A stretch of DNA of 64,000 nt from REEB76 sp963774895. GTDB taxonomy: Bacteria > Pseudomonadota > Gammaproteobacteria > Natronospirales > REEB76. A program made the position numbers and the translations under genes. Shown one piece after another: positions 1 through 7,920 of the stretch. Position 1 is the first letter of the stretch. The number at the start of each line of letters is the position of its first letter. The notes under the pieces are model-generated. The model was given only the letters and a program-made list of their open reading frames with translations, did not search any database and was not told where the DNA came from. The stretch lies in assembly GCA_963774895.1 (NCBI GenBank), contig CAVZGN010000002.1, forward strand, positions 248,001 to 312,000, read 5' to 3'.

Positions 1-1055
1 CCGTTCACATACAGCTGCACCGTGGACGGCAGCGCTGCCTGGCCGCCGATTGTGGGTAATGGGAAAGTGATGAAGTACGGCTGGGTGGTGAAGTTAGTGC
101 CGTATTGGATGCCACCCATGCGCACCGCGAGCCCAGTCATGCCACCGTCGTTGATGCTGTCGCCGAGTTGTAGAGTAGTCATGTTGTCGGGATTATCGTG
201 CGTCCAGGTGGTGTCCAGACGTGTCCACTGGCTATGAGCATGGTTGATGTCCTGGCCGAGGAAACTACTGGTACCCACACCCCAGTCGTTGAACAGGCCG
301 GCCTCCAGCATGCTGTTTATCGAACTCAGTTGCGTGTTGCTGGTGCCGAGGAAATCGTAGTTCAGAAAACCACCCAGCGGAGTGTGCTGCGGTTGTGGGT
401 TTTGCGGAAACAACCCGTCAACCACCGTACCGCTGAATTCCGCCGCCGGCGCGGTAATCAATAAGCTTTCGGTGGCGGGATCCAGGTGATAGGTGAGTCC
501 CTGGATGGCATCCAGGGGATAGAATTTCTCATCTTCGTACATATAGGGCGTGACGTCAGGTGGGCGCAGGCGCCAGCGCTCCAGGTCAGAACCTTTTACG
601 TACAGGTTCTTATCCGGCGTGGTGCCGAATCCCAGGAATAAATCGGTTTCATGCCAAGCTTGCTGGTTGATGTGCACTTCCAGCAATAGTTCGATGGGTG
701 CAGTTGCTGATGCCGGTAACTCCGCTACCGGGGCTTGCACTGTAGTGCCAGAGGCAGATGTCCCTGACCCTAAAACCGTTTGCGAAGCTGCTATGGCGGT
801 AATCGTTTGGCCAAGTCCGTACCCAGATGTTACAAACCGAGGCAAAGGATTTTGCTGCGGCATGCGGCTCATGACAACCGTTGCCGGCATAGCGGAGGCT
901 GGAACTTTTGTTTTCGTGCCGTCGTCGGTGGTACTGGCCAGGAATTTTACCGGGTGCGGTGAACTGTGACGTATGAATAACAATGGGCTGAGCAGCATCA
1001 GTACCACCAGTGCGGCCGCCAGCCAGCGTGCCCGGCTTTTTAGGAAGCCGTTCAT
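1..1055 (-). CDS. Fimbrial outer-membrane usher, N-terminal part (cut by window edge)
   Basis: The frame is open from an ATG at 1055 to base 1 (about 351 codons), so the C-terminal two thirds lie outside the window. An N-terminal hydrophobic segment (about residues 10-27, LAAALVVLMLLSP) is followed by a low-complexity linker. An usher N-terminal domain then begins near residue 120 (IELLLEVHINQQ), and the start of the beta-barrel pore contains LGGFLNYDFLG and FNDWGVGTSSF. Ushers are outer-membrane channels that take chaperone-subunit complexes and assemble the pilus. It lies 92 bp downstream of the chaperone gene in a sigma-fimbria (spore coat U) operon. The IS30 insertion in that chaperone may reduce its expression by polarity. 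The family call is firm; the subfamily is inferred from the neighbours. Confidence 0.85.
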   Translation of the reverse strand, partial: MNGFLKSRARWLAAALVVLMLLSPLLFIRHSSPHPVKFLASTTDDGTKTKVPASAMPATVVMSRMPQQNPLPRFVTSGYGLGQTITAIAASQTVLGSGTSASGTTVQAPVAELPASATAPIELLLEVHINQQAWHETDLFLGFGTTPDKNLYVKGSDLERWRLRPPDVTPYMYEDEKFYPLDAIQGLTYHLDPATESLLITAPAAEFSGTVVDGLFPQNPQPQHTPLGGFLNYDFLGTSNTQLSSINSMLEAGLFNDWGVGTSSFLGQDINHAHSQWTRLDTTWTHDNPDNMTTLQLGDSINDGGMTGLAVRMGGIQYGTNFTTQPYFITFPLPTIGGQAALPSTVQLYVN

Positions 1056-1146
1056 GGCTCAGCCTGATGTGGCCGGGAATCGGCCTTGATATATAACGAG
1101 GTAACCGACTTGCGTTAAAAACAACCCAGCCGTCAGCTGTGCTTTG

Positions 1147-1734
1147 TTACTTTCCAAGGACCAGCTGCGCATGGAGCGTGCCTCGGTCGGTATCGGCGGT
1201 GACTTCGAGTGGTGTGTTTGCGGCCAGCGGCGAGGCCAGTTTTACCATCCAGGTATGGCTTGTACCCGGTAACACGTAACCGCCGGTATTCTGTGCCAAC
1301 AGCTTGGATTGATCCGGTGACTTTAATTCCCACTTCAGAACTTGCGCGTGGGCATTACCGTTATTGGCAGCACTGAGTTGCAGTTCAAGAGGTGAAAGCA
1401 GTTTTACTGACCATTTCAGTGTCGGCCCGGTATCTACGGCTGGTTCTACAAACACCGGAATACCCATACGTAAGGCGATCTGCACACCGCGGAATTCCGG
1501 CGTGGGTGCCGGCGGTACTTCCGTCAGGAACAGCCGGTAGCAGGTTTCCTGGCGGGCGTCTGGTTCGGTGCGCATGCCGACACGCACTGTCTGCTGACTC
1601 CCGGGAGCCACCGTGAAGATCGGCGGCGTGGCCAGGAGATTGCGGCTAGGCGTGTATACGTCTTCGCCGTTCTCCTGGGACCACGCCACGATCTGCAGCT
1701 GCACTACCGTCGGTGTGTCGCTGCTATTGGTTGC
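1147..1734 (-). pseudogene. Fimbrial periplasmic chaperone, C-terminal fragment (split by IS30)
   Basis: This is the larger part of a PapD-like chaperone. It contains the G1/F1-type strand TPPIFTVAPGSQQTVRVGM, the family motif ETCYRLFLTEVP and a second immunoglobulin-like domain ending LHAQLVLGK. The N-terminal piece lies at 2959-3089, beyond the insertion element. Removing the element and one copy of the GC duplication restores an uninterrupted 717-nt frame (238 aa) reading through VTATNSSDTPTVV at the junction. An ATG supplied by the element (1788) could start a shortened product, but it would lack the signal peptide and first strands. The protein would normally hold fimbrial subunits in the periplasm and deliver them to the usher. 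Confidence 0.9.
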
Positions 1735-1758
1735 GGTTTCAACTGATCGACGCAACAC
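1735..1758 (+). repeat. IS30 terminal inverted repeat, left
   Basis: It starts GGTTTCAACTGATCG and matches the reverse complement of the right end over 23 of 24 positions. It contains the transposase stop codon (1739-1741). Confidence 0.9.
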
Positions 1759-2899
1759 ATTGGCCAAAGCGTTCAGCCGGCGTTTCATAGTTCAGCGTCT
1801 TCCTCGGCCGCTCATTTAACTGCCTGGCGACTGCGTTGAGTTTAGCCTGCGAGTACACCGACAGATCGGTGCCCTTAGGAAAGTACTGCCTCAGTAGCCC
1901 GTTGGTATTCTCGTTACTGCCACGTTGCCAGGGATTTTGCGGATCACAGAAGTAGACTTTGACATCCGTCGCCAGGGTGAAGCGTTGGTGGTCGGCCATC
2001 TCTTTGCCGCGATCCCAGGTCAAGGATTTATAGAGCTCCTGCGGCAGCTTATGGGCATGTTTGATCAATGCGCTGATGACGGTCTCGGTATCTTTGCTCG
2101 CGACTTTCACCAGCATGACATAGCGGGTATGCCGTTCGACCAGGGTGGCAATCTGGCTGCGCTGGTTGCCGAACAGCAAGTCGCCTTCCCAGTGGCCCGG
2201 CACCGCACGGTCTTCGACGGTGGCCGGACGCTCGCGGATCGACACGGCGTTCAGGATCCGGCCATGGTCATCGGTCTTCTGGGTGTGATGGCGTGAACGG
2301 CGCATGGCACGGCTACGCCGCAAGTGCTCTAACAGCTCTTTTTTCAAGGCCCCGCGCGCCTGGATGAACAGAGTCTTATAGATCGTCTCGTGTGACACCT
2401 GCAGACCCTCATCATCGGGAAAGCGCCGCTTCAGCCATCCGGCGATCTGCTCCGGCGACCAGGATGACTGCAGCTTGTCGGTCACCAGGCGCGCCAAGGC
2501 TCGATGCTCGACCAGCTTGCAGACCTTGGGGCGGCGGCCCCGGTCCCAAGCACTCTGGTCGGCCTGGCTCGCCCGGTAGCACCCCGGGCCGCCATTGCGT
2601 TTAAGCTCACGGCTGACACTCGAGGGTGCGCGTCCCAGGGAGCGCGCGATCGAGCGACATGAGAAGCCCTGTGCTACGGCGCGCGATAGCTCTTCACGCT
2701 CCGCCAAGCTTAGCGCTAAACGCGAACGCCGGCGCGGCCTCGGGCGAATGCCGCCGGTCTTAACCAGTATGCCGTGGACCGATCCGTGCGACCGGTCAAA
2801 CAGCTGGGCGATCTGTTGGAGAGATTCCCCTTTCTGCCAGCGCTCCCACATCAGGGCCTTCTGGCGTTCGGTGTAATAAATCCGAGTTCTGTATGTCAC
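1739..2899 (-). CDS. IS30-family DDE transposase
   Basis: The protein is 386 aa if the GTG at 2899 is the start, chosen because AGGAGG lies 8 nt upstream; an in-frame GTG at 2908 overlaps that ribosome site. Two helix-turn-helix regions (about residues 10-45 and 65-105, the second with SRSVSRELKRN-like AGRAPSSVSRELKRNG) precede an integrase-like catalytic domain. The DDE residues sit in GHWEGDLL, SLTWDRGKEMADH and NPWQRGSNENTNGLLR, the last being the typical IS30 glutamate motif. The enzyme would cut and join the ends of the surrounding element. No frameshift or internal stop is seen, so it is probably active. Confidence 0.95.
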   Translation of the reverse strand: MTYRTRIYYTERQKALMWERWQKGESLQQIAQLFDRSHGSVHGILVKTGGIRPRPRRRSRLALSLAEREELSRAVAQGFSCRSIARSLGRAPSSVSRELKRNGGPGCYRASQADQSAWDRGRRPKVCKLVEHRALARLVTDKLQSSWSPEQIAGWLKRRFPDDEGLQVSHETIYKTLFIQARGALKKELLEHLRRSRAMRRSRHHTQKTDDHGRILNAVSIRERPATVEDRAVPGHWEGDLLFGNQRSQIATLVERHTRYVMLVKVASKDTETVISALIKHAHKLPQELYKSLTWDRGKEMADHQRFTLATDVKVYFCDPQNPWQRGSNENTNGLLRQYFPKGTDLSVYSQAKLNAVARQLNERPRKTLNYETPAERFGQCVASIS

Positions 2900-2934
2900 T
2901 TGCAACACCTCCTTCTGCTCGCGCAGAATCTAGC

Positions 2935-2958
2935 GTGTTGCGTCGATCAGTTGAAATC
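2935..2958 (+). repeat. IS30 terminal inverted repeat, right
   Basis: Read on the minus strand it starts GATTTCAACTGATCG, one mismatch from the left repeat. It abuts the GC target duplication at 2959-2960. Confidence 0.9.
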
Positions 2959-3089
2959 GCAGTCACCCTCAGCACATCGGTGGAATGATCGGCGGAGAGA
3001 GTTATGCGTATGGGACTGACCTGAAATGAGGCGGCTTGCACCCACAAGGGCACAAGCAGCAACGCTAACAGAATCAGAATCCGACGCAT
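2959..3089 (-). pseudogene. Fimbrial periplasmic chaperone, N-terminal fragment (signal peptide and first strand)
   Basis: The ATG at 3089 is the likely start because GGAGG lies 8 nt upstream; an earlier in-frame ATG at 3104 overlaps that ribosome site. A signal peptide (MRRILILLALLLVPLWVQA) is followed by SFQVSPIRITLSADHSTDVLRVTA, the first strands of a pilus chaperone N-domain. The reading frame then runs into the IS30 element and continues out of frame inside it. The remainder of the gene is at 1147-1732. Confidence 0.9.
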
Positions 3090-3117
3090 AATAACGCCCT
3101 CCACATTTCACTATGAT

Positions 3118-3633
3118 TTAGAAAGTTACCGTAACGGTGATGCTGTCACTGTAGCTACCTGCCACGGCATTCTGCCCAGCCGGAATCTGGCCATACACCG
3201 TATAGGTCTGCGCATTACCGGCGCCCGGGCCTGCACCCGTGCCGCCATCGCAGTTATTGGGGCCACCACAAGTGTTATTCCAGACCTTGGTATAGCCGCT
3301 ATCGGTGTAGAGATTGTAATTGAGCTGATTGCCGGCGTTTAGCATAATGCGGTTGGCTGCATTGCCTGTACCGCCATAGCTGAGCGCGATCGTGTACGTA
3401 TCGTTCTTGGTGCAATTGACGCTGATGACACTGGAATCAGTCACCGCTCCAAGATTGACGTCGTAACTGCCGAACGCCATGGCGCCAGCGGAATTGATCA
3501 CGCAGGAATTGACCACAGTGGCGGTAACCGCAAAAGTAGTGGTGGTGGTACCTGCCTGAGCCGGCACGCTGGCGATGACCAGGGGCAGGGCAGCCGCGCT
3601 GCCGACAACAAGGGTACGGATAAGCTTCAACAT
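3118..3633 (-). CDS. Spore coat U (SCPU) domain fimbrial subunit, sigma fimbria
   Basis: A 171-aa exported protein. The signal peptide ends near VPAQA, and a single SCPU domain fills the rest, with TVVNSCVINSAGAMAFGSYD at the start and SYSDSITVTVTF at the end. The terminal beta-strand pattern is typical of chaperone-usher subunits. A conserved early cysteine (NSCVIN) and a later one (VNCTKN) could form the domain disulfide. It is the first gene of the minus-strand operon (subunit, chaperone, usher), 28 bp from the chaperone start, and is the likely major subunit. SCPU proteins in this context build sigma fimbriae used in adhesion and biofilm; that role is inferred from the family. Confidence 0.88.
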   Translation of the reverse strand: MLKLIRTLVVGSAAALPLVIASVPAQAGTTTTTFAVTATVVNSCVINSAGAMAFGSYDVNLGAVTDSSVISVNCTKNDTYTIALSYGGTGNAANRIMLNAGNQLNYNLYTDSGYTKVWNNTCGGPNNCDGGTGAGPGAGNAQTYTVYGQIPAGQNAVAGSYSDSITVTVTF

Positions 3634-3697
3634 GAGATTTCTCCAATGATTAAGGGTGAGTATAAAAATGTTTCATATAAACAGTCGGTTACAGTAA

Positions 3698-3724
3698 GGC
3701 CACCCACATCCGTGTCGGGTGGCC
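3698..3724 (-). repeat. Hairpin in the fimbrial 5' leader
   Basis: GGCCACCC and GGGTGGCC form a perfect 8-bp stem with an 11-nt loop, about 65 nt upstream of the SCPU start. Read toward the gene it is not followed by a U-run, so it is more likely a leader structure or operator than a terminator. Confidence 0.4.
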
Positions 3725-3743
3725 TGGTCCCTGTACCCTTTAC

Positions 3744-3774
3744 GGGTGTTTCCCAGTCGCCCTGGGTGTTTCCC
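3744..3774 (-). repeat. Direct repeat pair GGGAAACACCC upstream of the fimbrial operon
   Basis: Two identical 11-mers in the gene's orientation are separated by 9 nt. Each is also a partial inverted repeat (GGG...CCC). Position and spacing fit tandem binding of a dimeric regulator next to a promoter. The function is inferred. Confidence 0.45.
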
Positions 3775-4021
3775 TAAGAAGGCTTCTGAGAATTTCTCCT
3801 ACGTACATATCCGAGCAAGCCCTATGCCAAGTAGCATGGACCCAATGAAATAAGGCTTTTTAGGTTCCCCGCGATGCCCTTTGAAGGCAGAATCAACAAA
3901 AACGTCAGTATTCCAAGTAAAAATTCGCCACAAAGTGACGATTTTTGGTGATTTGAAACCCTAGTTTGACAGGTAGGTCGAAGTATTTACACGTTTTGGT
4001 ATAGGGACTTACAAAATAAAA

Positions 4022-5002
4022 TTAACCAGCCGCACAAAGTTCCAACTGCCCTCCGCCCGTATCCAGGGTACCGACCAGATCCGCCACCCTCTTGAGTCTG
4101 TGCTGGGCTAGGTACTCAGCAATGCCTGAATTAAGCCGCTTGCAAACCAATGGGTCATAAAACAGAGCAGTCCCCACTCCTACAGCAGTGGCACCGGCTA
4201 CCAGGAATTCCAGGGCGTCATGAACCGTGGTGATCCCTCCCTGGCCGATGATGGGTACTTGGTGCGGCCGCGCCACCTGATAGACCTGATGCACCTTGAG
4301 CAGGGCGATGGGCTTGATGGCCGGACCCGAAAGCCCTCCCTGAACGTTGCCGATCACCGGTTTGCGGGTTTGTGGATCGATGACCATCCCCATAAGGGTG
4401 TTGATGACCGCCAGTCCGTTAGTGCCCGCCTCGATACAGCGCCGGGCGTTATCTGCGATATCCGTCTGATTGGGGGAAAGCTTGGTGATGAGGGGTTTGT
4501 TGGTGACCTTGCGACAGGCGGCTACTACACGGGCCGACATCTCTGGATCGTTGCCGAAGGCCACGCCGCCTTGCTTCACGTTGGGGCAGGAAATATTGAT
4601 CTCCATGGCATCGATGCGGGAATCGTCGAAGCGCCGAGTGACTTCTACGTATTCTTCGACTGTCGAGCCCGAGACATTGGCGATGAAGCGGGTCTCTGAA
4701 AAATCCAGTGTCGGTAGGATTTTCTTCACTACATGCTCAACACCAGGGTTCTGCAAGCCGATGGCATTCAACATCCCCGCTGGGGTTTCGTAGATGCGGT
4801 GCGCTGAATTGCCGAGACGTGGTTTGAGGGTGGTGCCCTTGAGACAGATGGCACCGGCGTCGCGATTGGAAAACCCGGCGACCCGCGTATATTCTTCGCC
4901 GAATCCCACACAGCCCGACAACAGCACCAGCGGCGAGTTGAATGTGATACCACAGAAATCGGTTTTCAGAGATTCGGGAAGAGTGTGCTCTGCATCATGC
5001 AT
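4022..5002 (-). CDS. pyrD: Dihydroorotate dehydrogenase, class 1B catalytic subunit
   Basis: A 326-aa TIM-barrel flavoprotein that oxidises dihydroorotate to orotate in pyrimidine synthesis. Class 1B hallmarks are NSPLVLLSGCVGFGEEY near the N-terminus, ETPAGMLNAIGLQNPGV, and INISCPNVKQGG with the catalytic-loop cysteine. The FMN phosphate-binding end is IIGQGGITT / AVGVGTALFYDP. Class 1B enzymes are cytosolic and normally work with an iron-sulfur/FAD subunit PyrK, which is not adjacent here. Many gammaproteobacteria instead use the membrane-bound class 2 enzyme, so this could be the main enzyme or a second one. It is divergent from trmL with only 15 bp between start codons. Confidence 0.85.
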   Translation of the reverse strand: MHDAEHTLPESLKTDFCGITFNSPLVLLSGCVGFGEEYTRVAGFSNRDAGAICLKGTTLKPRLGNSAHRIYETPAGMLNAIGLQNPGVEHVVKKILPTLDFSETRFIANVSGSTVEEYVEVTRRFDDSRIDAMEINISCPNVKQGGVAFGNDPEMSARVVAACRKVTNKPLITKLSPNQTDIADNARRCIEAGTNGLAVINTLMGMVIDPQTRKPVIGNVQGGLSGPAIKPIALLKVHQVYQVARPHQVPIIGQGGITTVHDALEFLVAGATAVGVGTALFYDPLVCKRLNSGIAEYLAQHRLKRVADLVGTLDTGGGQLELCAAG

Positions 5003-5017
5003 ACGCGCCTCTGATTA

Positions 5018-5482
5018 ATGCTGCACGTGGTCCTGTACCAGCCGGAGATTCCGCCCAATACCGGCAATATCATACGCCTGTGTGCCAACGCGGGCGCCAC
5101 ATTGCATCTCATCCATCCACTGGGTTTTGAACTATCCGAGGCGCGGGTTAAACGTGCGGGGCTCGATTACCACGATATGGCCTGTGTGCGCGAGCATGCG
5201 GACCTGGAAATGTTCATCAAAGTGGTTAAGCCGATACGGCTGTTCGCGGTCTCCACGCGTGCGGACTATCGCTACACCGAAGTGATGTTCCAGGTCGGTG
5301 ATGCGGTGTTGTTTGGACCCGAGACCCGGGGCCTGCCGCAGCCGCTATTAGATTCCCTGCCGCCTGAACAACGCTTGCGGATCCCCATGCGGCCGGATAA
5401 TCGCAGCTTGAATCTTTCCAATGCGGTGGCAGTGATCGTGTACGAAGCCTGGCGGCAGCTGGGATTTGAAGGTGCACGCTGA
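5018..5482 (+). CDS. trmL: tRNA (cytidine/uridine-34 2'-O)-methyltransferase
   Basis: A 154-aa SPOUT-fold methyltransferase of the usual TrmL length. It methylates the ribose of the wobble base of certain leucine tRNAs. Motifs visible are QPEIPPNTGNIIRLCAN at the N-terminus, the knot region LFGPETRGLPQ, and IPMRPDNRSLNLSNAVAVIVYE at the C-terminus. There is no good ribosome-binding site before the ATG and the divergent gene starts 15 bp away, so the promoter must lie inside that gene or the message has almost no leader. In E. coli the gene also lies near secB and gpsA, so the neighbourhood is conserved. Confidence 0.93.
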   Translation: MLHVVLYQPEIPPNTGNIIRLCANAGATLHLIHPLGFELSEARVKRAGLDYHDMACVREHADLEMFIKVVKPIRLFAVSTRADYRYTEVMFQVGDAVLFGPETRGLPQPLLDSLPPEQRLRIPMRPDNRSLNLSNAVAVIVYEAWRQLGFEGAR

Positions 5483-5499
5483 TTGAACTGGAGTTGTGC

Positions 5500-6504
5500 T
5501 TACGATTCTGACTTGAGCGCACGTGTCATCAGCGCTTCGACGGCGGCGCGTGGCGCTACGCCCTGATGCAGGATACGGTAGATCTGCTCGGTGATGGGCA
5601 TCTCGACGCCCAGGCGCTGGGCTAGAAGGTGCACTGCTTCTGCGGCAAACACACCCTCCACCACCTGGCCAATGTCACGCTCGATGCTTTTCACGTCCTT
5701 ACCAGTGGCCAATGCCAGCCCCATGCGGCGGTTGCGCGACTGGTCGTCGGTGCAGGTAAGCACCAGATCACCGAGCCCCGCCAATCCTTGAAAGGTCTCG
5801 GCCCGTGCTCCAAGTATCAAACCCAGGCGCGTGATCTCCACCAGTCCGCGGGTGATGAGTGCGGCGCGCGCATTCGCGCCAAATTTCAACCCATCGCTGA
5901 TGCCGCAGCCGATGGCGATGACATTCTTGACCGCACCGCCTACTTCCACGCCGGCCATGTCATCGGAGGTATAAGCTCGAAAGCTGCGGCTGTGAAGGGT
6001 TTCCGCCAGTTCCTGGGCAAACTTCGGTTGATTCGAGGCCACGGTCACGGCCGTGGGCAGGCCGGCGGCCACTTCCCGCGCGAACGTAGGGCCCGAGAGC
6101 ACGGCCAGCGGCAGTGGCTCACCCAGCTCTTCAGCCGCCACCTGATGCAGCAGCTTGCCGGAATCGTGCTCAAAGCCTTTGGTGGCCCATGCGAGCCGCA
6201 GATTACTGGGCCGGTGCGTTGCCAGCAGCTTCAAAGTGCTGCGAAAACCGTGGCTGGGCACTACCACCAGCACGTCATGGGCGACCGCTGCGATTTTTTC
6301 CAAATGTGGTTCGACTGCCAGCGTATCAGGGAACGGGATGCCCGGCAGGTACTGGCGATTTTCGCGGTGAGCCAGCAATGGCACTAATTCATTCTGGTTG
6401 ACCGACCACAAACGCACCTTGCGGCCGTTGCGGGCCAGCAGGATGGCGAGCGCTGTGCCCCAGGAACCGGCGCCGAGGATACCAATGGGGGCCGATGCGT
6501 TCAC
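5500..6504 (-). CDS. gpsA: Glycerol-3-phosphate dehydrogenase [NAD(P)+]
   Basis: A 334-aa cytosolic enzyme that reduces dihydroxyacetone phosphate to sn-glycerol 3-phosphate, the backbone of phospholipids. The Rossmann nucleotide site is GILGAGSWGTALA at the N-terminus. The catalytic lysine lies in EVGGAVKNVIAIGCGISDG, and the glycerol-phosphate site includes GLAGLGDLVLTCTDDQSRNRR. Length is normal. It is the last gene of the operon rhodanese-grxC-secB-gpsA, 14 bp after secB, and converges on trmL. Confidence 0.96.
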   Translation of the reverse strand: MNASAPIGILGAGSWGTALAILLARNGRKVRLWSVNQNELVPLLAHRENRQYLPGIPFPDTLAVEPHLEKIAAVAHDVLVVVPSHGFRSTLKLLATHRPSNLRLAWATKGFEHDSGKLLHQVAAEELGEPLPLAVLSGPTFAREVAAGLPTAVTVASNQPKFAQELAETLHSRSFRAYTSDDMAGVEVGGAVKNVIAIGCGISDGLKFGANARAALITRGLVEITRLGLILGARAETFQGLAGLGDLVLTCTDDQSRNRRMGLALATGKDVKSIERDIGQVVEGVFAAEAVHLLAQRLGVEMPITEQIYRILHQGVAPRAAVEALMTRALKSES

Positions 6505-6518
6505 TCCGGCACGCGGTT

Positions 6519-7007
6519 CTATGCGGGGATGGAGGCATCGCCCGTGGGAGGCGCAGCCTGGCCGATGCTTTGCAGATAAATGGCGTCGAAGTTCACTGGT
6601 TGCAACAGCAACGTCGGCATGCTGCCTTTCTGCACCAGATCCGACACCGCCTCACGCGCGTACGGGAACAGAATGCCGGGACAGTAGCTGCCGAGCACCG
6701 CTCCCAGTTCCTGATCGTTGAAACCAGTGATGTTGAACAAACCGGCCTGGTGCACTTCCACCAGGAAGATACTGCGGCTCTCGGCCTGGGCTTCGATGGT
6801 GACCGTCAACACCACTTCGAAGCTGTCACCTCCGAGCTTGTTGGTATCGGAGCGCATGTTGACTTTCACTTCCGGGCTTACCGGTGTGGCGAATACCGCG
6901 GGTGCTCGCGGCGATTCGAACGAACAGTCTCTTATATAGATGCGCTGCAGAACCACCTGTTTGCCGGTGTCCTCGCCATTATTTGGTGCGACGGGTGTGT
7001 CAGCCAT
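6519..7007 (-). CDS. secB: Protein-export chaperone SecB
   Basis: A 162-aa acidic cytosolic chaperone that keeps precursor proteins unfolded and hands them to SecA. Recognisable segments are QRIYIRDCSFESPRAPAVF, KVNMRSDTNKLGGDSFEVVLTVT and the conserved LGSYCPGILFPYAREAVSDLV. Length matches the family. It sits between grxC (35 bp upstream) and gpsA (14 bp downstream), as in E. coli, suggesting co-transcription. Confidence 0.96.
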   Translation of the reverse strand: MADTPVAPNNGEDTGKQVVLQRIYIRDCSFESPRAPAVFATPVSPEVKVNMRSDTNKLGGDSFEVVLTVTIEAQAESRSIFLVEVHQAGLFNITGFNDQELGAVLGSYCPGILFPYAREAVSDLVQKGSMPTLLLQPVNFDAIYLQSIGQAAPPTGDASIPA

Positions 7008-7042
7008 GTTGATTCCTCGAAAATCGATGGTAAGAAAAAAAC

Positions 7043-7297
7043 TTAATCGGCGAGCAGCACATCCAGACCGCCGTTGCTGTTAAGCGCGTACAGTTCGTGA
7101 TAACCGCCGACATACTGCTCACCGATGAAGATCTGCGGCACTGTCCGGCGGCTGCTTTTGGCCTCCATTTCCGCGCGCTTGGCCGGATCCTGGTCCACCA
7201 GGATTTCGGTGAAGGCCACATGCTTGGATTGCAGCAGGCTCTTGGCACGCAGGCAATAACCGCAGATGCGAGTACTGTAAATGATGACGGGTTTCAT
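7043..7297 (-). CDS. grxC: Glutaredoxin 3
   Basis: An 84-aa thioredoxin-fold glutathione-dependent disulfide reductase. The dithiol active site reads CGYC (residues 11-14), and the glutathione-binding segments are RRTVPQIFIGEQYVGGYHEL. I chose the ATG at 7297 (MKPVIIYSTRICGYC), which matches the family N-terminus; an in-frame upstream ATG at 7309 would add four residues. Canonical glutaredoxin 3 often has CPYC; glycine in place of proline is a tolerated variant. It is the second gene of the rhodanese-grxC-secB-gpsA operon. Confidence 0.94.
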   Translation of the reverse strand: MKPVIIYSTRICGYCLRAKSLLQSKHVAFTEILVDQDPAKRAEMEAKSSRRTVPQIFIGEQYVGGYHELYALNSNGGLDVLLAD

Positions 7298-7313
7298 AAG
7301 CGTGATCATCGCC

Positions 7314-7736
7314 TCAACCGCGTTCCAAGGGCAAATGATCGTTCTGCCAGCCGCGGATGCCGCCCTTAAGGGTATGCACGGCCTTGAAGCCGTTTTTTAC
7401 CAGCATGCCCGCGGCTTTCTGGCTGCTATTGCCGCTTTCGCAATACACGATAACCGGCTGCTGTTGGTATTTGTCCAGTTCGGATAGGCGTCCGTCGAGT
7501 TCGGCCGCCGGGATGTTGCGGGCGCCGATCACATGGCCCGCGCTGAATTCCTTGGGCGGACGGATATCCACGACCGTTGCGCCCTTATTGATGAGCAGCA
7601 CGCTCTCAGCGGCCGTCACCTCCCGGTATTTGCGCAGTCGACGCAGCAGCTCATCGCCCACGAACAGCGCTAGGATGATGACAGCGGCAGCGATTAGATA
7701 GGGATGATGACCGGCGAATTCAAGCACACGTGGCAT
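7314..7736 (-). CDS. Membrane-anchored rhodanese-domain protein (YibN-like)
   Basis: A 140-aa protein with one N-terminal transmembrane segment (about residues 10-27, YLIAAAVIILALFV) and one rhodanese domain. The active-site loop is CESGNSS (cysteine in IVYCESG), followed by the closing motif LKGGIRGWQ. The start at 7736 places the membrane segment at the N-terminus, as in E. coli YibN; a longer frame to 7865 adds 43 residues of unlikely sequence. It is the first gene of the operon with grxC, secB and gpsA and is divergent from envC. The sulfur acceptor is unknown. Confidence 0.88.
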   Translation of the reverse strand: MPRVLEFAGHHPYLIAAAVIILALFVGDELLRRLRKYREVTAAESVLLINKGATVVDIRPPKEFSAGHVIGARNIPAAELDGRLSELDKYQQQPVIVYCESGNSSQKAAGMLVKNGFKAVHTLKGGIRGWQNDHLPLERG

Positions 7737-7920
7737 GGAGGCAGATGAGTTCGCGCAAAGGGCGCGTAGTATAGCAGTTGAGATGCAAGTCTTTGAGAGG
7801 CCGGATAAATCGCCTAGAATCAGCGCAAACCCTGCGCCGGTCACCCAGCATGCCTGCCTGTCCACGGCCGGTCATCTGCAGCAACTTGCGCACCGCCGTC
7901 CGCCGGTCTTGTAATCAACC

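Larger units (their letters stand above)
1735..2958 (-). mobile_element. Complete IS30-family insertion sequence, 1,224 bp
   Basis: The element has 24-bp terminal inverted repeats with one mismatch (position 2), sharing the core TTTCAACTGATCGACGCAAC. It is flanked by a 2-bp direct repeat GC at 1733-1734 and 2959-2960, the short duplication expected for the IS30 family. It carries one transposase gene whose stop codon lies inside the left repeat. Both ends and the duplication are intact and the transposase is full length, so the insertion looks recent. It disrupts the chaperone of the fimbrial operon. Confidence 0.95.
3634..4021 (-). promoter_or_regulatory. Upstream region of the fimbrial operon
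   Basis: A 388-bp gene-free stretch between the fimbrial operon and the dihydroorotate dehydrogenase gene. Read toward the fimbrial genes it holds two direct repeats of GGGAAACACCC (3764-3774 and 3744-3754), spaced 20 bp start to start, about two helical turns. An 8-bp-stem hairpin follows at 3698-3724, then an AT-rich leader with a GGAG ribosome site before the SCPU start. The repeats look like an activator-binding tandem, but no regulator can be named from the sequence. Confidence 0.45.
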
